DNA from: JAIOTG01 sp964644045
GTDB taxonomy: Bacteria > Patescibacteriota > Patescibacteriia > Patescibacteriales > JAGXOH01
Direction of reading: 5' to 3'
Length of the DNA stretch: 7,364 nt
Assembly: GCA_964644045.1 (NCBI GenBank)
Contig: CAZXUK010000035.1
Coordinates: 1-7,364, forward strand
The notes beneath the pieces are model-generated. The model was given only the letters and a program-made list of their open reading frames with translations. It was not told the DNA's origin and did not search any database. A program made the position numbers and the translations under genes. Positions 1 to 5,794 of the stretch are shown one piece after another. Each line of letters starts with the position of its first letter. Position 1 is the first letter of the stretch.

Positions 1-25
1 GGCTCTGTGTCAAAAAGTGTGGTAG
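1..25 (+). repeat. IS left terminal inverted repeat (IRL)
   Basis: This is the left end of the ISL3-type element, starting GGCTCTGTGT. It pairs with 1308-1332 at 18 of 25 positions, with a perfect outer hexamer and a perfect 9-bp inner block AAGTGTGGT. The transposase stop codon (TGA on the minus strand, 10-12) lies inside this repeat, so the coding sequence runs to within 9 bp of the element's end. Confidence 0.88.
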
Positions 26-1230
26 CCAACCACTAAAGCAAATGGCAAAAAAGCTAAAGTCACTTTGGCTACATAATTGTCAATATTCTTAAAACCATAA
101 GATACTCTTTTGATCATTTTGATTTTAGTGTGACATCCTTCCGTGAATCTGTTGGTGGTTTTGTTTTCAAAATAGTTCAAAATGGGCTTCCTCCATCTCT
201 TCATTGTTCTTAGGAAGATTCGCAGGTAACCGCTATAGTCGGTGGTCTCCAAAAGCATGATGATCTGATCAAATTTCCGTACAGCCTCCTCTTTGTTCTT
301 GGTCTGATACATCTCCACTATTTTTTCCTTGATCAGCCAGGATTGTTTTAAAACCGGGTAATTTTTGTATTTTTCAAATACAATTTTCAGTTTTCTAAGT
401 TCATTTTCATCCAGTTCATATTTGTTTGACCACAACAGTTTTTTAGTGTTCATTTTCCTACCCGGGCGCTCCTCTTGAACAATTCTCCTGATCTCATCTA
501 CCATTACCCGAGCAAGGGTCTCAACATGATACCTATCAGCCGTATAAATGGCCTTGGGCAGATATTTTTTAATCATAGCGCCATAACTTTCTCTCAAGTC
601 AGTGCAGACTTCATTGATTTTTAGCCTGTGTTTTTCCGGTATTTTTTCAAAAAACTCTTCCAGGGTTCTGCGGTCATCTCCTTTCAGTATTGTCAGCAAT
701 TTTTTGTTTTCCAGATCGGTGATCGTGAGAACCATTCTTTTTCCTCTGAAACTGTGTTCATCTATCCCCAGTTTTTTTACATTCCTTTTTTCCCAATCTA
801 TCTCCCCGATATCGTTGTTAAACTCCAACAAATGTTTTACCAAAGTGGAAGAAGCGATATCAAATTTATTGCTTACTTGTCTGAAGCTGTTTGTTTTTAA
901 CCATTCAAACAACTGCAATCTGAAGTTTTGAGTGGTTTTTTGTCGGCTGATACCGGGCAATTGTTCAGTAAATACCTTCCCGCAACACTTGCATTTAAAA
1001 CGTCTCACTTTTACCACCAGAATCACTGTTTTTTGGTCCACCAAACCGTGTTTTACTTCTCTGTATTTAATTTGGTGAATATTTTTGACACTTTTGCCGC
1101 AATCGGGACAAGGAACGAATTTTTTAGGGCTTCGAACTTGGGCAAATACAGCTTGTTTTTCCTCGTTGTTCCGGATTGAATCACATAGAAACCCTTGCAA
1201 ATTAAATATGTTACTGATATCTTTTTTCAT
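10..1230 (-). CDS. tnpA: ISL3-family DDE transposase
   Basis: This 406-residue protein catalyses cut-and-paste movement of the surrounding element by binding the terminal repeats. An N-terminal zinc ribbon is visible as C41-x2-C44 (CPDCGK) and C80-x2-C83 (CKCCGKVF), the usual DNA-binding start of ISL3 enzymes. A helix-turn-helix-like stretch follows at about 105-135. The RNase H-fold catalytic triad is visible as D157 (GIDEHSFRG), D211 (CTDLRESYG) and E364 (NRFTEGCHTKIK), the last within the typical N-x-TEG-x-H-x3-K signature. The length is normal for the family and no frameshift is seen. The ATG at 1230 is the only sensible start, since the zinc ribbon follows after an ordinary N-terminus. 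It has no Shine-Dalgarno; CCACTACTTT, immediately upstream, is one arm of a long hairpin. Confidence in family and function is high. Confidence 0.95.
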   Translation of the reverse strand: MKKDISNIFNLQGFLCDSIRNNEEKQAVFAQVRSPKKFVPCPDCGKSVKNIHQIKYREVKHGLVDQKTVILVVKVRRFKCKCCGKVFTEQLPGISRQKTTQNFRLQLFEWLKTNSFRQVSNKFDIASSTLVKHLLEFNNDIGEIDWEKRNVKKLGIDEHSFRGKRMVLTITDLENKKLLTILKGDDRRTLEEFFEKIPEKHRLKINEVCTDLRESYGAMIKKYLPKAIYTADRYHVETLARVMVDEIRRIVQEERPGRKMNTKKLLWSNKYELDENELRKLKIVFEKYKNYPVLKQSWLIKEKIVEMYQTKNKEEAVRKFDQIIMLLETTDYSGYLRIFLRTMKRWRKPILNYFENKTTNRFTEGCHTKIKMIKRVSYGFKNIDNYVAKVTLAFLPFALVVGYHTF

Positions 1231-1232
1231 AG

Positions 1233-1297
1233 AAAGTAGTGGTTAATTTTTAGCTAGAGTTGTAAACTCCGTTCATAGCTAATTATGCCACTACTTT
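1233..1297 (-). promoter_or_regulatory. Fold-back hairpin over the transposase start
   Basis: Ten-base arms AAAGTAGTGG (1233-1242) and CCACTACTTT (1288-1297) are perfect inverted repeats. Inside them lie a second matched pair, TAGCT at 1251-1255 and AGCTA/TAGCT around 1276-1281, and a small inner stem GAGTT-GTA-AACTC (1257-1269). In minus-strand RNA the distal arm ends 2 nt before the transposase ATG, so a transcript entering from outside would bury the initiation region. A transcript from the predicted internal promoter starts near 1275 and lacks the upstream arm. This mimics fold-back inhibition of read-in expression known from IS10 and IS50. The pairing is seen; the function is inferred. 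Confidence 0.55.
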
Positions 1298-1310
1298 TTT
1301 TAGTTTTCCA
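1282..1310 (-). promoter_or_regulatory. Candidate transposase promoter
   Basis: On the minus strand, TGGAAA (1305-1310; 4 of 6 matches to TTGACA) is followed after exactly 17 bp by CATAAT (1282-1287; 5 of 6 to TATAAT). Transcription would begin near 1275, giving a leader of about 45 nt before the ATG at 1230. The spacer contains the upstream arm of the fold-back hairpin, so the native RNA would not include that arm. Confidence 0.4.
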
Positions 1311-1332
1311 CCACACTTAATATTATAGAGCC
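1308..1332 (-). repeat. IS right terminal inverted repeat (IRR)
   Basis: Read on the minus strand this begins GGCTCTATAATATTAAGTGT and matches IRL at 18 of 25 positions. It is the transposase-proximal end upstream of the promoter. The outermost bases include TATAAT (minus strand), but no convincing -35 hexamer lies at the right distance in the flank, so I do not call a promoter there. Confidence 0.88.
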
Positions 1333-1342
1333 GAAAATATTG

Positions 1343-1348
1343 TATAAT
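1343..1348 (+). promoter_or_regulatory. -10 box upstream of ferredoxin, cut off by the IS
   Basis: A perfect TATAAT lies 10 bp outside the IS end and 60 bp before the ferredoxin ATG. The position 17 bp upstream, where a -35 box should be, falls inside the IS right terminal repeat and reads ATATTA, which is a poor match. Either the insertion displaced the original -35 or the ferredoxin now depends on a weak hybrid promoter. Another possibility is that other AT-rich boxes at 1362-1380 drive it. Confidence 0.35.
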
Positions 1349-1408
1349 TTCCCCAAAGATGATAATATATTATTAATAAAAAATCTTTTTATTTTTAACA
1401 AACTAACT

Positions 1409-1591
1409 ATGGCGGTCATCAAAATAGACACTGACAAGTGCATAGGTTGCGGCAGATGCACGGAAATCTGCCCCGACACCTTTAATCTCACCCCCGAAGG
1501 CAAAGCGGAGGTTATTAGCGAAAAAGATAAAGATTGCGCCTTAAAGGCCTCTGACCAATGCCCGGTGGGAGCTATTATTGTGGAAGAATAA
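1409..1591 (+). CDS. Single-[4Fe-4S] ferredoxin, Thermotoga type
   Basis: A 60-residue cytoplasmic electron carrier. Cluster ligands are visible as C11-x2-C14-x2-C17 (CIGCGRC) and C51 in DQCPVGAI. C21 and C43 occupy the positions that form a disulfide in single-cluster ferredoxins such as that of Thermotoga maritima, which has the same length and a similar ending (AISVEE there, AIIVEE here). The second cluster of 2[4Fe-4S] ferredoxins is absent. The ATG at 1409 was chosen because MAVIKIDTDKC is the standard N-terminus; an ATG at 1340 would add 23 unrelated residues and sits on the target-site side of the IS. No Shine-Dalgarno is visible. The gene is convergent with the operon to its right and shares its terminator. 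Likely partners are oxidoreductases such as pyruvate:ferredoxin oxidoreductase, none of which is in the window. Confidence 0.95.
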   Translation: MAVIKIDTDKCIGCGRCTEICPDTFNLTPEGKAEVISEKDKDCALKASDQCPVGAIIVEE

Positions 1592-1602
1592 TTATTGCCG
1601 AC

Positions 1603-1638
1603 AAAAAACCACTGTTTTCTTAAATTCAGTGGTTTTTT
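1603..1638. terminator. Bidirectional rho-independent terminator
   Basis: A perfect 12-bp stem (AAAAAACCACTG, 1603-1614, with CAGTGGTTTTTT, 1627-1638) surrounds a 12-nt loop. It has A and T tracts on both sides, so it works in either direction. It lies 11 nt after the ferredoxin stop and, on the other strand, 11 nt after the stop of the acyl-CoA synthetase. Confidence 0.9.
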
Positions 1639-1649
1639 ATTTTGGTTAA

Positions 1650-3692
1650 TTAAGTAATTATTCTCACGTCCCCGACTTGACCGCCCTTCTCTTTTAAGAA
1701 AAAAGGGTTAATATCCAGCTCGCTTATATCCGGATTTTCCCGAGCCAAACGAGCCAAATCCACTAAGACTTGCTCCAAAGTTGCCAAATCATATCCTTTT
1801 TGGCCCCTGGCGCCTTTTAATAAAGAATAAATCTTTAACTTTTTTATCGTTTTCCGGGCCCTAACCTTGGTTACATCATCGGTTTCCAGCTGAATATCTT
1901 TTAAAATTTCGGCGTAAATTCCTCCGGCTCCCACCATCAAAATAGGACCAAAAGAAGAATCTCTTTTAAAGCCCAAAATTATTTCCTGCCCCGGAGTAAG
2001 GGGCTGGGCCACGCAATATCCTTTATTAAATCTCTTCTTCAAATCTTTGAAAGCTCTTTCCGCTTCTTGTTTATTTTTCAAATCCAAAATTATTCCTTTT
2101 TTATCCGTCTTATGAATAATTTCCGGACCAACTTGTTTTAAAACCGCCGGATATTTCAATTTAGCAAGATCTGACTTATTCTTTATCTCCCGGGTTTTAA
2201 CTGTAGGTATGTTATATTTTCTTAAAAATTTAAAAGATTCTAAATAATCCCAAGTTCCCCCCGTTTTTTCAGCTTTTTCCGGTTGCTTGGAAAAATTATA
2301 AGGATTTAAAGCGGAAATTTTTTCTAAATAATTCTTGTAATAACTTAAAATTTTGATCGCCTGCCCGGGATAATCGAAATCAATCACGCTTTTCTCTTGA
2401 TTTAAAAATTGTTTTGCCTTGTTTACGGATTTATCTCCCAAAAAACAGGTCAAAAAAATCTTGTCGGGGTTTCTCCGGGCTAATTGGCTAATAGCGCGCG
2501 CGCAAGCCATAACCTCGGTTCCGCTTTGGGGGGTCAATAAAAGTAAAATATGAGAAATTTTGGACTCTTTGGATACAATTTTCAGGGCTTTGGCGTATCT
2601 ATCCGGAGAAGCATCTCCCAAAATGTCCAAAGGATTTTGATAACCCGTAAGGGAAGGTAACTCTTTTTTTATTTTTTTTAAAGCAGGGGCGGAAAATCCG
2701 GGCAATTTTATCCCTTGTTTTTCCGCTTCATCCGTGGTAGCCACCAAAGGGCCGCCGGCATTGGAAATAATGGATAAACCAAAATCAGATAAAGTTTTTT
2801 TTCGGGCGGAAAAAGAAAAGAAACGCAGGAGAGAAAAAAAATCTTCCAAATTTTCGGCTATAATTGCTCCAGATCGCCGCAAACCGGCCTCCACCGCCTC
2901 CCCTGATCCGGCTAAACTGCCGGTATGGGAAAGGGCGGCCGATCTGCCCGCCTGACTGCGTCCGGTTTTAAGTATTATAACCGGTTTTACAAGAGAAAGT
3001 CGGGAAACAGTCTTCATAAAACTCCTCCCCTCTTTTATTTCTTCCAGATAAGCGGCCACCACCGAAACCCGGGAATCTTTCTCTAAATAATCAAAAAAAT
3101 CATTTTCATCCAAGACCGCTTTATTACCCAGACTTAGGAAATATTTTAAATTGATACCCTGTTCCTCCGCCCAATCAAACAAGGCGCTACCCATGGCTCC
3201 TGACTGGGAAATAAAAGCCAAGCCGGAATCTTTACTATCGGGAAAAGAAAAATCAGCAAAAGTGGAATTTAAATTAATAAAAGAATTAATAAAGCCCAAA
3301 CAATTGGGACCTAAAATGTTTAGTTCATTGTCCCGAGCCAATTCCTTTATCTCTTTTTCCCTTTTTTTGCCTTCTTGGCCGGCTTCGGAAAAATTGGCGC
3401 TGATAATCACAATATTTTTAATGCCTTTTTCCGCACACTCTTTTACCACGGAAACCACCAAGGGAGCGGGGATAACAATAACGGCCAAATCAACCTCTTC
3501 TTTTATCTTCAAAACCGAAGAATAAGCTTTTAGACCCTTAATTTTCTTATATTTAGGATTAACCGGATAGATCCCGCCCTTAAGATCTCCTACCTTAAGA
3601 TTGTTTAAAATCTGCCCTCCTAATTTTTTTTCACTGGCAGAGGCTCCGATCAAAGCCACAGAGCCGGGGTGTAAAAACTTTTTTAAATCCAT
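1650..3692 (-). CDS. ADP-forming acyl-CoA synthetase (alpha-beta fusion)
   Basis: This 680-residue cytoplasmic enzyme is expected to carry out acyl-CoA + ADP + Pi <=> carboxylate + CoA + ATP, with acetyl-CoA the usual substrate. Domains in order: CoA-binding Rossmann domain (about 1-130, with VALIGAS at 12-18 and GPNCLG at 128-133), two succinyl-CoA-ligase-like domains (about 155-455), and an ATP-grasp domain (about 480-680, with FGPILMVGAGG at 581-591 and ELDINPF at 658-664). The phosphorylated histidine is H256 in ALSHTGSLAGS, and the second, nucleotide-side histidine is H527 in IIHKTDKKG. Length fits the fused single-chain form, and no GNAT domain is present, so it is not a Pat-type protein acetyltransferase. 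I chose ATG 3692 (MDLKKFLHPGSVALIG); an in-frame extension upstream adds 22 non-homologous-looking residues overlapping the preceding gene. It is the last gene of the operon, starting 10 nt after the previous stop. Substrate range cannot be read from sequence. Confidence 0.93.
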   Translation of the reverse strand: MDLKKFLHPGSVALIGASASEKKLGGQILNNLKVGDLKGGIYPVNPKYKKIKGLKAYSSVLKIKEEVDLAVIVIPAPLVVSVVKECAEKGIKNIVIISANFSEAGQEGKKREKEIKELARDNELNILGPNCLGFINSFINLNSTFADFSFPDSKDSGLAFISQSGAMGSALFDWAEEQGINLKYFLSLGNKAVLDENDFFDYLEKDSRVSVVAAYLEEIKEGRSFMKTVSRLSLVKPVIILKTGRSQAGRSAALSHTGSLAGSGEAVEAGLRRSGAIIAENLEDFFSLLRFFSFSARKKTLSDFGLSIISNAGGPLVATTDEAEKQGIKLPGFSAPALKKIKKELPSLTGYQNPLDILGDASPDRYAKALKIVSKESKISHILLLLTPQSGTEVMACARAISQLARRNPDKIFLTCFLGDKSVNKAKQFLNQEKSVIDFDYPGQAIKILSYYKNYLEKISALNPYNFSKQPEKAEKTGGTWDYLESFKFLRKYNIPTVKTREIKNKSDLAKLKYPAVLKQVGPEIIHKTDKKGIILDLKNKQEAERAFKDLKKRFNKGYCVAQPLTPGQEIILGFKRDSSFGPILMVGAGGIYAEILKDIQLETDDVTKVRARKTIKKLKIYSLLKGARGQKGYDLATLEQVLVDLARLARENPDISELDINPFFLKEKGGQVGDVRIIT

Positions 3693-3702
3693 AAATAAAA
3701 TA

Positions 3703-4063
3703 TTATTGGCCCAAAGATTTAAACATAGACATTCCTGACTCCGAATTTGCCGACACATAAATCGTGTCTTCGCGCTCTTCCGGATCCTTAATATAAAGAT
3801 AGTTAAGTTTTTCCTTAATAGAATTAACTAATTCAGGGGGATAAAACAACATTTTGCAAAAGAATGTCCTCAATTACAATTTTTCCCGGATCCCAATTAA
3901 ATCTCTAAATCTAAAAAATATATTTTCCAGCCGTCTCTTTTCTTTTTTCGAATAAATCACTTTGGCATTGAGTTGAGCAATAATTTTACGAATAATTTTT
4001 CTTAATGGCCGATCTGATTATCTTTTGACTATAATCGGTTCCCATTTCCCATAAACTAATCAT
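3703..4063 (-). pseudogene. Unrecognised gene broken by three frameshifts
   Basis: No long ORF exists here, but three consecutive reading frames each carry protein-like sequence and join if single bases are adjusted. From ATG 4063 the frame reads MISLWEMGTDYSQKII and ends soon after a run of five A (3996-4000). The next frame gives IIRKIIAQLNAKVIYSKK to about 3910. One added base near 3899-3901 then gives RFRDFNWDPGKIVIED. Removing one base from the five-G run at 3836-3840 leads into PELVNSIKEKLNYLYIKD, ending SMFKSLGQ and TAA at 3703. The repaired product is 119 aa, and 361 nt minus the net extra base equals exactly 120 codons. It starts inside the previous gene (ATGATTAG overlap) and stops 10 nt before the synthetase, as an operon member should. 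Genuine decay and homopolymer sequencing errors both fit. An intact 49-aa ORF (3703-3852) could be a separate gene, which I consider less likely. No family recognised. Confidence 0.6.
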
Positions 4064-4253
4064 TCCCTTGTTTAAAACTTATTATTACTATAGCAACTAA
4101 CAGCCAAACAAGCAATATGAAATTTAGGTTTATATAAGCTAAAACTATACCCGGCCAGACAATTTCCAGAAAAGAAAAAATTACTAAGCTACCTAAAAGA
4201 GCCCAAAAAGTCTCGCGAAAAAATAAATAAATTTTATTCTCTTCCCTGTTCAT
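4056..4253 (-). CDS. Small two-helix membrane protein
   Basis: A 65-residue protein of unknown function. After a short charged N-terminus (MNREENK) there are two hydrophobic stretches at about 14-38 (including LLGSLVIFSFLEIVWPGIVL) and 43-59 (including ILLVWLLVAIVIISF), joined by a tight YINLN turn, then a KQGND tail. This predicts a hairpin in the membrane with both ends on the same side. It begins 3 nt after the stop of the exoprotein gene, and its TAG stop overlaps the ATG of the next, broken gene by 8 nt (ATGATTAG). That points to translational coupling. It may assist or anchor the upstream exoprotein; this is only positional inference. Confidence 0.72.
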   Translation of the reverse strand: MNREENKIYLFFRETFWALLGSLVIFSFLEIVWPGIVLAYINLNFILLVWLLVAIVIISFKQGND

Positions 4254-4256
4254 ATT

Positions 4257-5693
4257 TTAAAAAATTTCTTTAACTTTCTCTATCCAGCTTTTACCTGTTA
4301 GTTTTATTTTCACTTCTTTAATAAACAAAGCTTTATCTGAGCTCTCTCCCGCCTTTAATCCGGGAACAGAGATCATAAAACCGTATTTCCCCTCTTCTCG
4401 GTAAGCCGAAGTTAAATCAAAACCGGCCTTGGCTTCTGACCACTCTCCCTCTTTTTGTGGCTGGTTATAACGGGCTAAGACATAATCTATTCCTTGCTTT
4501 TCTAACTCAGGGCTTGGTTTGGGATAGCCGGGGTTTAGCAGAGACCGGGGAGAAAAACTAAAAACCCCGTCTCCGCTAATAATTATTCCCCCCTTATCCA
4601 TTTCCAAAACCTTAACTTCATTATTGGGCAAAGAAGCTTCAAATTGCTTATAAGTTTGAGGAATTGTGAATTCCTGAATAGTGGTATCATCCGGAGTTGA
4701 TATTTTTATAGTTTGTAAATTAGCGGGATCAATAATTTTAGCCCGGATCTGTCGGCTATCAGTATAAATTTTATTTTGTTCACCCAGTGGGTTGAAAAGT
4801 CTGATTTTATTGGCAAAAGAGATAACTTTTTGCCTTGATTTTATCTCTTGGGTTACAATGTCGTCTCCGGCCCTAAGCTCAATTTTATAAAGCCCCTCGG
4901 GCAGATCACTTGCTTTTAACTTAATTTTTCCGGGGTGGCCGATTTCTCCGCTATCTGTTTCTATTCCGTCGTCATCTAAATGCTTACTTAAAATTATTTT
5001 ATCTTGAAAATAAAGGTTTAAATCTATGGGGTCAGGGTCCTTATTTTGATTTAAATCTTGGAAAACAAAACTAAAATCTAAAGGTTCATTTTTAATATAA
5101 GTGAAAAATTGATAATTTCCCCTTAAGGGTGTATCAATTTTTTGTACAGTGGAAGTGGGAGTATAATCTTTTAAAACAAAACTAAAATCAGGGTCGTGGT
5201 TATAAACGGCCAACTTCTCACGCGCGGGAGGATTTTGCCTAAACTCCCGCAGGGAATTATATTTTGGCTCTTTTTGCAACAAAACAAGCCCTCCTTCCTT
5301 AAGAAAAGACCATTTTCCCAATAAATCCTCTATAATTTGATTTTCCAGGGGCTTAACTTGATAACGCCAAAGTTTGCCGTCCACCAAGACTCCGGCCCCT
5401 ACTTCAGTGTTTCCTTGATTCTTATATTTAAAACTTAGCTCTGCCCGGTTGTAGCTTCTGGGAGTGGCTATATTAAAATAAACCGGATTGCCGATAATTT
5501 TTATCTCCCCCCCTTCTTCTGTCTCCAGTCTTTCCTGAGGACTAAGCTTGCTAAAAAAATGTTTCTTTTTTTGAAAATCAGTGGAATAGACCACTTCCCC
5601 GCCGGGTGCTAAACCCTTGATTAGGAAAAACAAAACCCCGGCCAAAACAGCCAGCCAGAGAAAAAATCTGATTGTTAAAATATATCTTTTCAT
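4257..5693 (-). CDS. Membrane-anchored exoprotein of unknown function
   Basis: A 478-residue protein with a basic N-terminus (MKRYILTIR) and one hydrophobic helix at about 7-27, with no cleavage site that I can see. The rest is soluble, rich in beta-forming segments and presumably outside the membrane. Visible landmarks are GNPVYFNIATPRSYN (about 68-82), LVDGKLWRY near 103-111, a D-x-N-x-N-x-D loop at 213-219 (DLNQNKDPD) that resembles a calcium-binding loop, and DLPEGLYKIEL near 263-273, which looks like an Ig-like strand pair. The overall pattern resembles uncharacterised anchored proteins I associate with Patescibacteria genomes; no catalytic motif is apparent. I chose ATG 5693. A GTG at 5717 in frame adds MLNYLESL but overlaps the predicted -10 box. 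It is the first gene of the operon, 3 nt ahead of the membrane peptide. Confidence 0.8.
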   Translation of the reverse strand: MKRYILTIRFFLWLAVLAGVLFFLIKGLAPGGEVVYSTDFQKKKHFFSKLSPQERLETEEGGEIKIIGNPVYFNIATPRSYNRAELSFKYKNQGNTEVGAGVLVDGKLWRYQVKPLENQIIEDLLGKWSFLKEGGLVLLQKEPKYNSLREFRQNPPAREKLAVYNHDPDFSFVLKDYTPTSTVQKIDTPLRGNYQFFTYIKNEPLDFSFVFQDLNQNKDPDPIDLNLYFQDKIILSKHLDDDGIETDSGEIGHPGKIKLKASDLPEGLYKIELRAGDDIVTQEIKSRQKVISFANKIRLFNPLGEQNKIYTDSRQIRAKIIDPANLQTIKISTPDDTTIQEFTIPQTYKQFEASLPNNEVKVLEMDKGGIIISGDGVFSFSPRSLLNPGYPKPSPELEKQGIDYVLARYNQPQKEGEWSEAKAGFDLTSAYREEGKYGFMISVPGLKAGESSDKALFIKEVKIKLTGKSWIEKVKEIF

Positions 5694-5707
5694 AAGACTT
5701 TCTAAAT

Positions 5708-5736
5708 AATTTAGCACAACTTGACCTAAAATTCAA
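5708..5736 (-). promoter_or_regulatory. Candidate operon promoter, extended -10 type
   Basis: On the minus strand TTGAAT (5731-5736; 4 of 6) is followed after 17 bp by TAAATT (5708-5713; 4 of 6), with TGC directly before it forming an extended -10 (TGn). It lies just downstream of the terminator of the preceding unit. Transcription would start near 5701, leaving a leader of only about 8 nt before ATG 5693. This favours ATG over the GTG at 5717. Confidence 0.38.
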
Positions 5737-5743
5737 TTAAAAA

Positions 5744-5775
5744 AAGAGCCCTGATTTTGTTTATTCAGGGCTCTT
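5744..5775 (-). terminator. Rho-independent terminator of the MYG1-like gene
   Basis: A perfect 11-bp stem (AAGAGCCCTGA, 5744-5754, with TCAGGGCTCTT, 5765-5775) encloses a 10-nt loop. On the minus strand it is followed by an uninterrupted T run, so it terminates the gene at 5795-6844, ending 20 nt after that gene's stop. The GC-rich stem core makes it a strong terminator, isolating that gene from the operon beyond. Confidence 0.92.
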
Positions 5776-5794
5776 GGGAAACTAATGGCTTGTT

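Larger units (their letters stand above)
1..1332 (-). mobile_element. Complete ISL3-family insertion sequence
   Basis: A 1332-bp element with imperfect terminal inverted repeats, both beginning GGCTCT and both containing AAGTGTGGT. By hand, 18 of the outer 25 positions match. It contains one long gene, a DDE transposase on the minus strand, plus about 100 bp of noncoding DNA at the promoter end. Length, GGCT ends and single-ORF organisation fit ISL3. That family normally makes 8-bp target duplications. The right-hand copy would be GAAAATAT (1333-1340), but the left copy lies outside the window and cannot be checked. The window starts at the exact first base of the element, as happens when an assembly breaks at a repeat. 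The ORF is intact, so the element may be active. Confidence 0.9.

Noticed and set aside
602..1179. Three plus-strand ORFs of 83-109 aa inside the IS
   Set aside because: All are antisense to the intact transposase and are Phe/Ser-rich, as expected from the complement of Lys/Glu codons.
1300..1503. 67-aa minus-strand ORF
   Set aside because: It spans the IS end and runs antisense through the ferredoxin; no initiation signal and no protein-like pattern.
3151..3525. 124-aa plus-strand ORF
   Set aside because: It is antisense to the well-supported acyl-CoA synthetase and shows low-complexity Ser/Lys/Phe composition typical of a shadow frame.
3703..3852. Independent 49-aa gene starting at ATG 3852
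   Set aside because: A neighbouring frame carries protein-like sequence (KIVIEDILLQNVVLSP) right up to this point and joins it after a one-base change in a G5 run, so a broken longer gene is the simpler reading.
5694..5717. GTG at 5717 as start of the exoprotein gene
   Set aside because: It would overlap the predicted -10 box, lacks a ribosome binding site, and adds MLNYLESL before a normal basic N-terminus that follows at ATG 5693.
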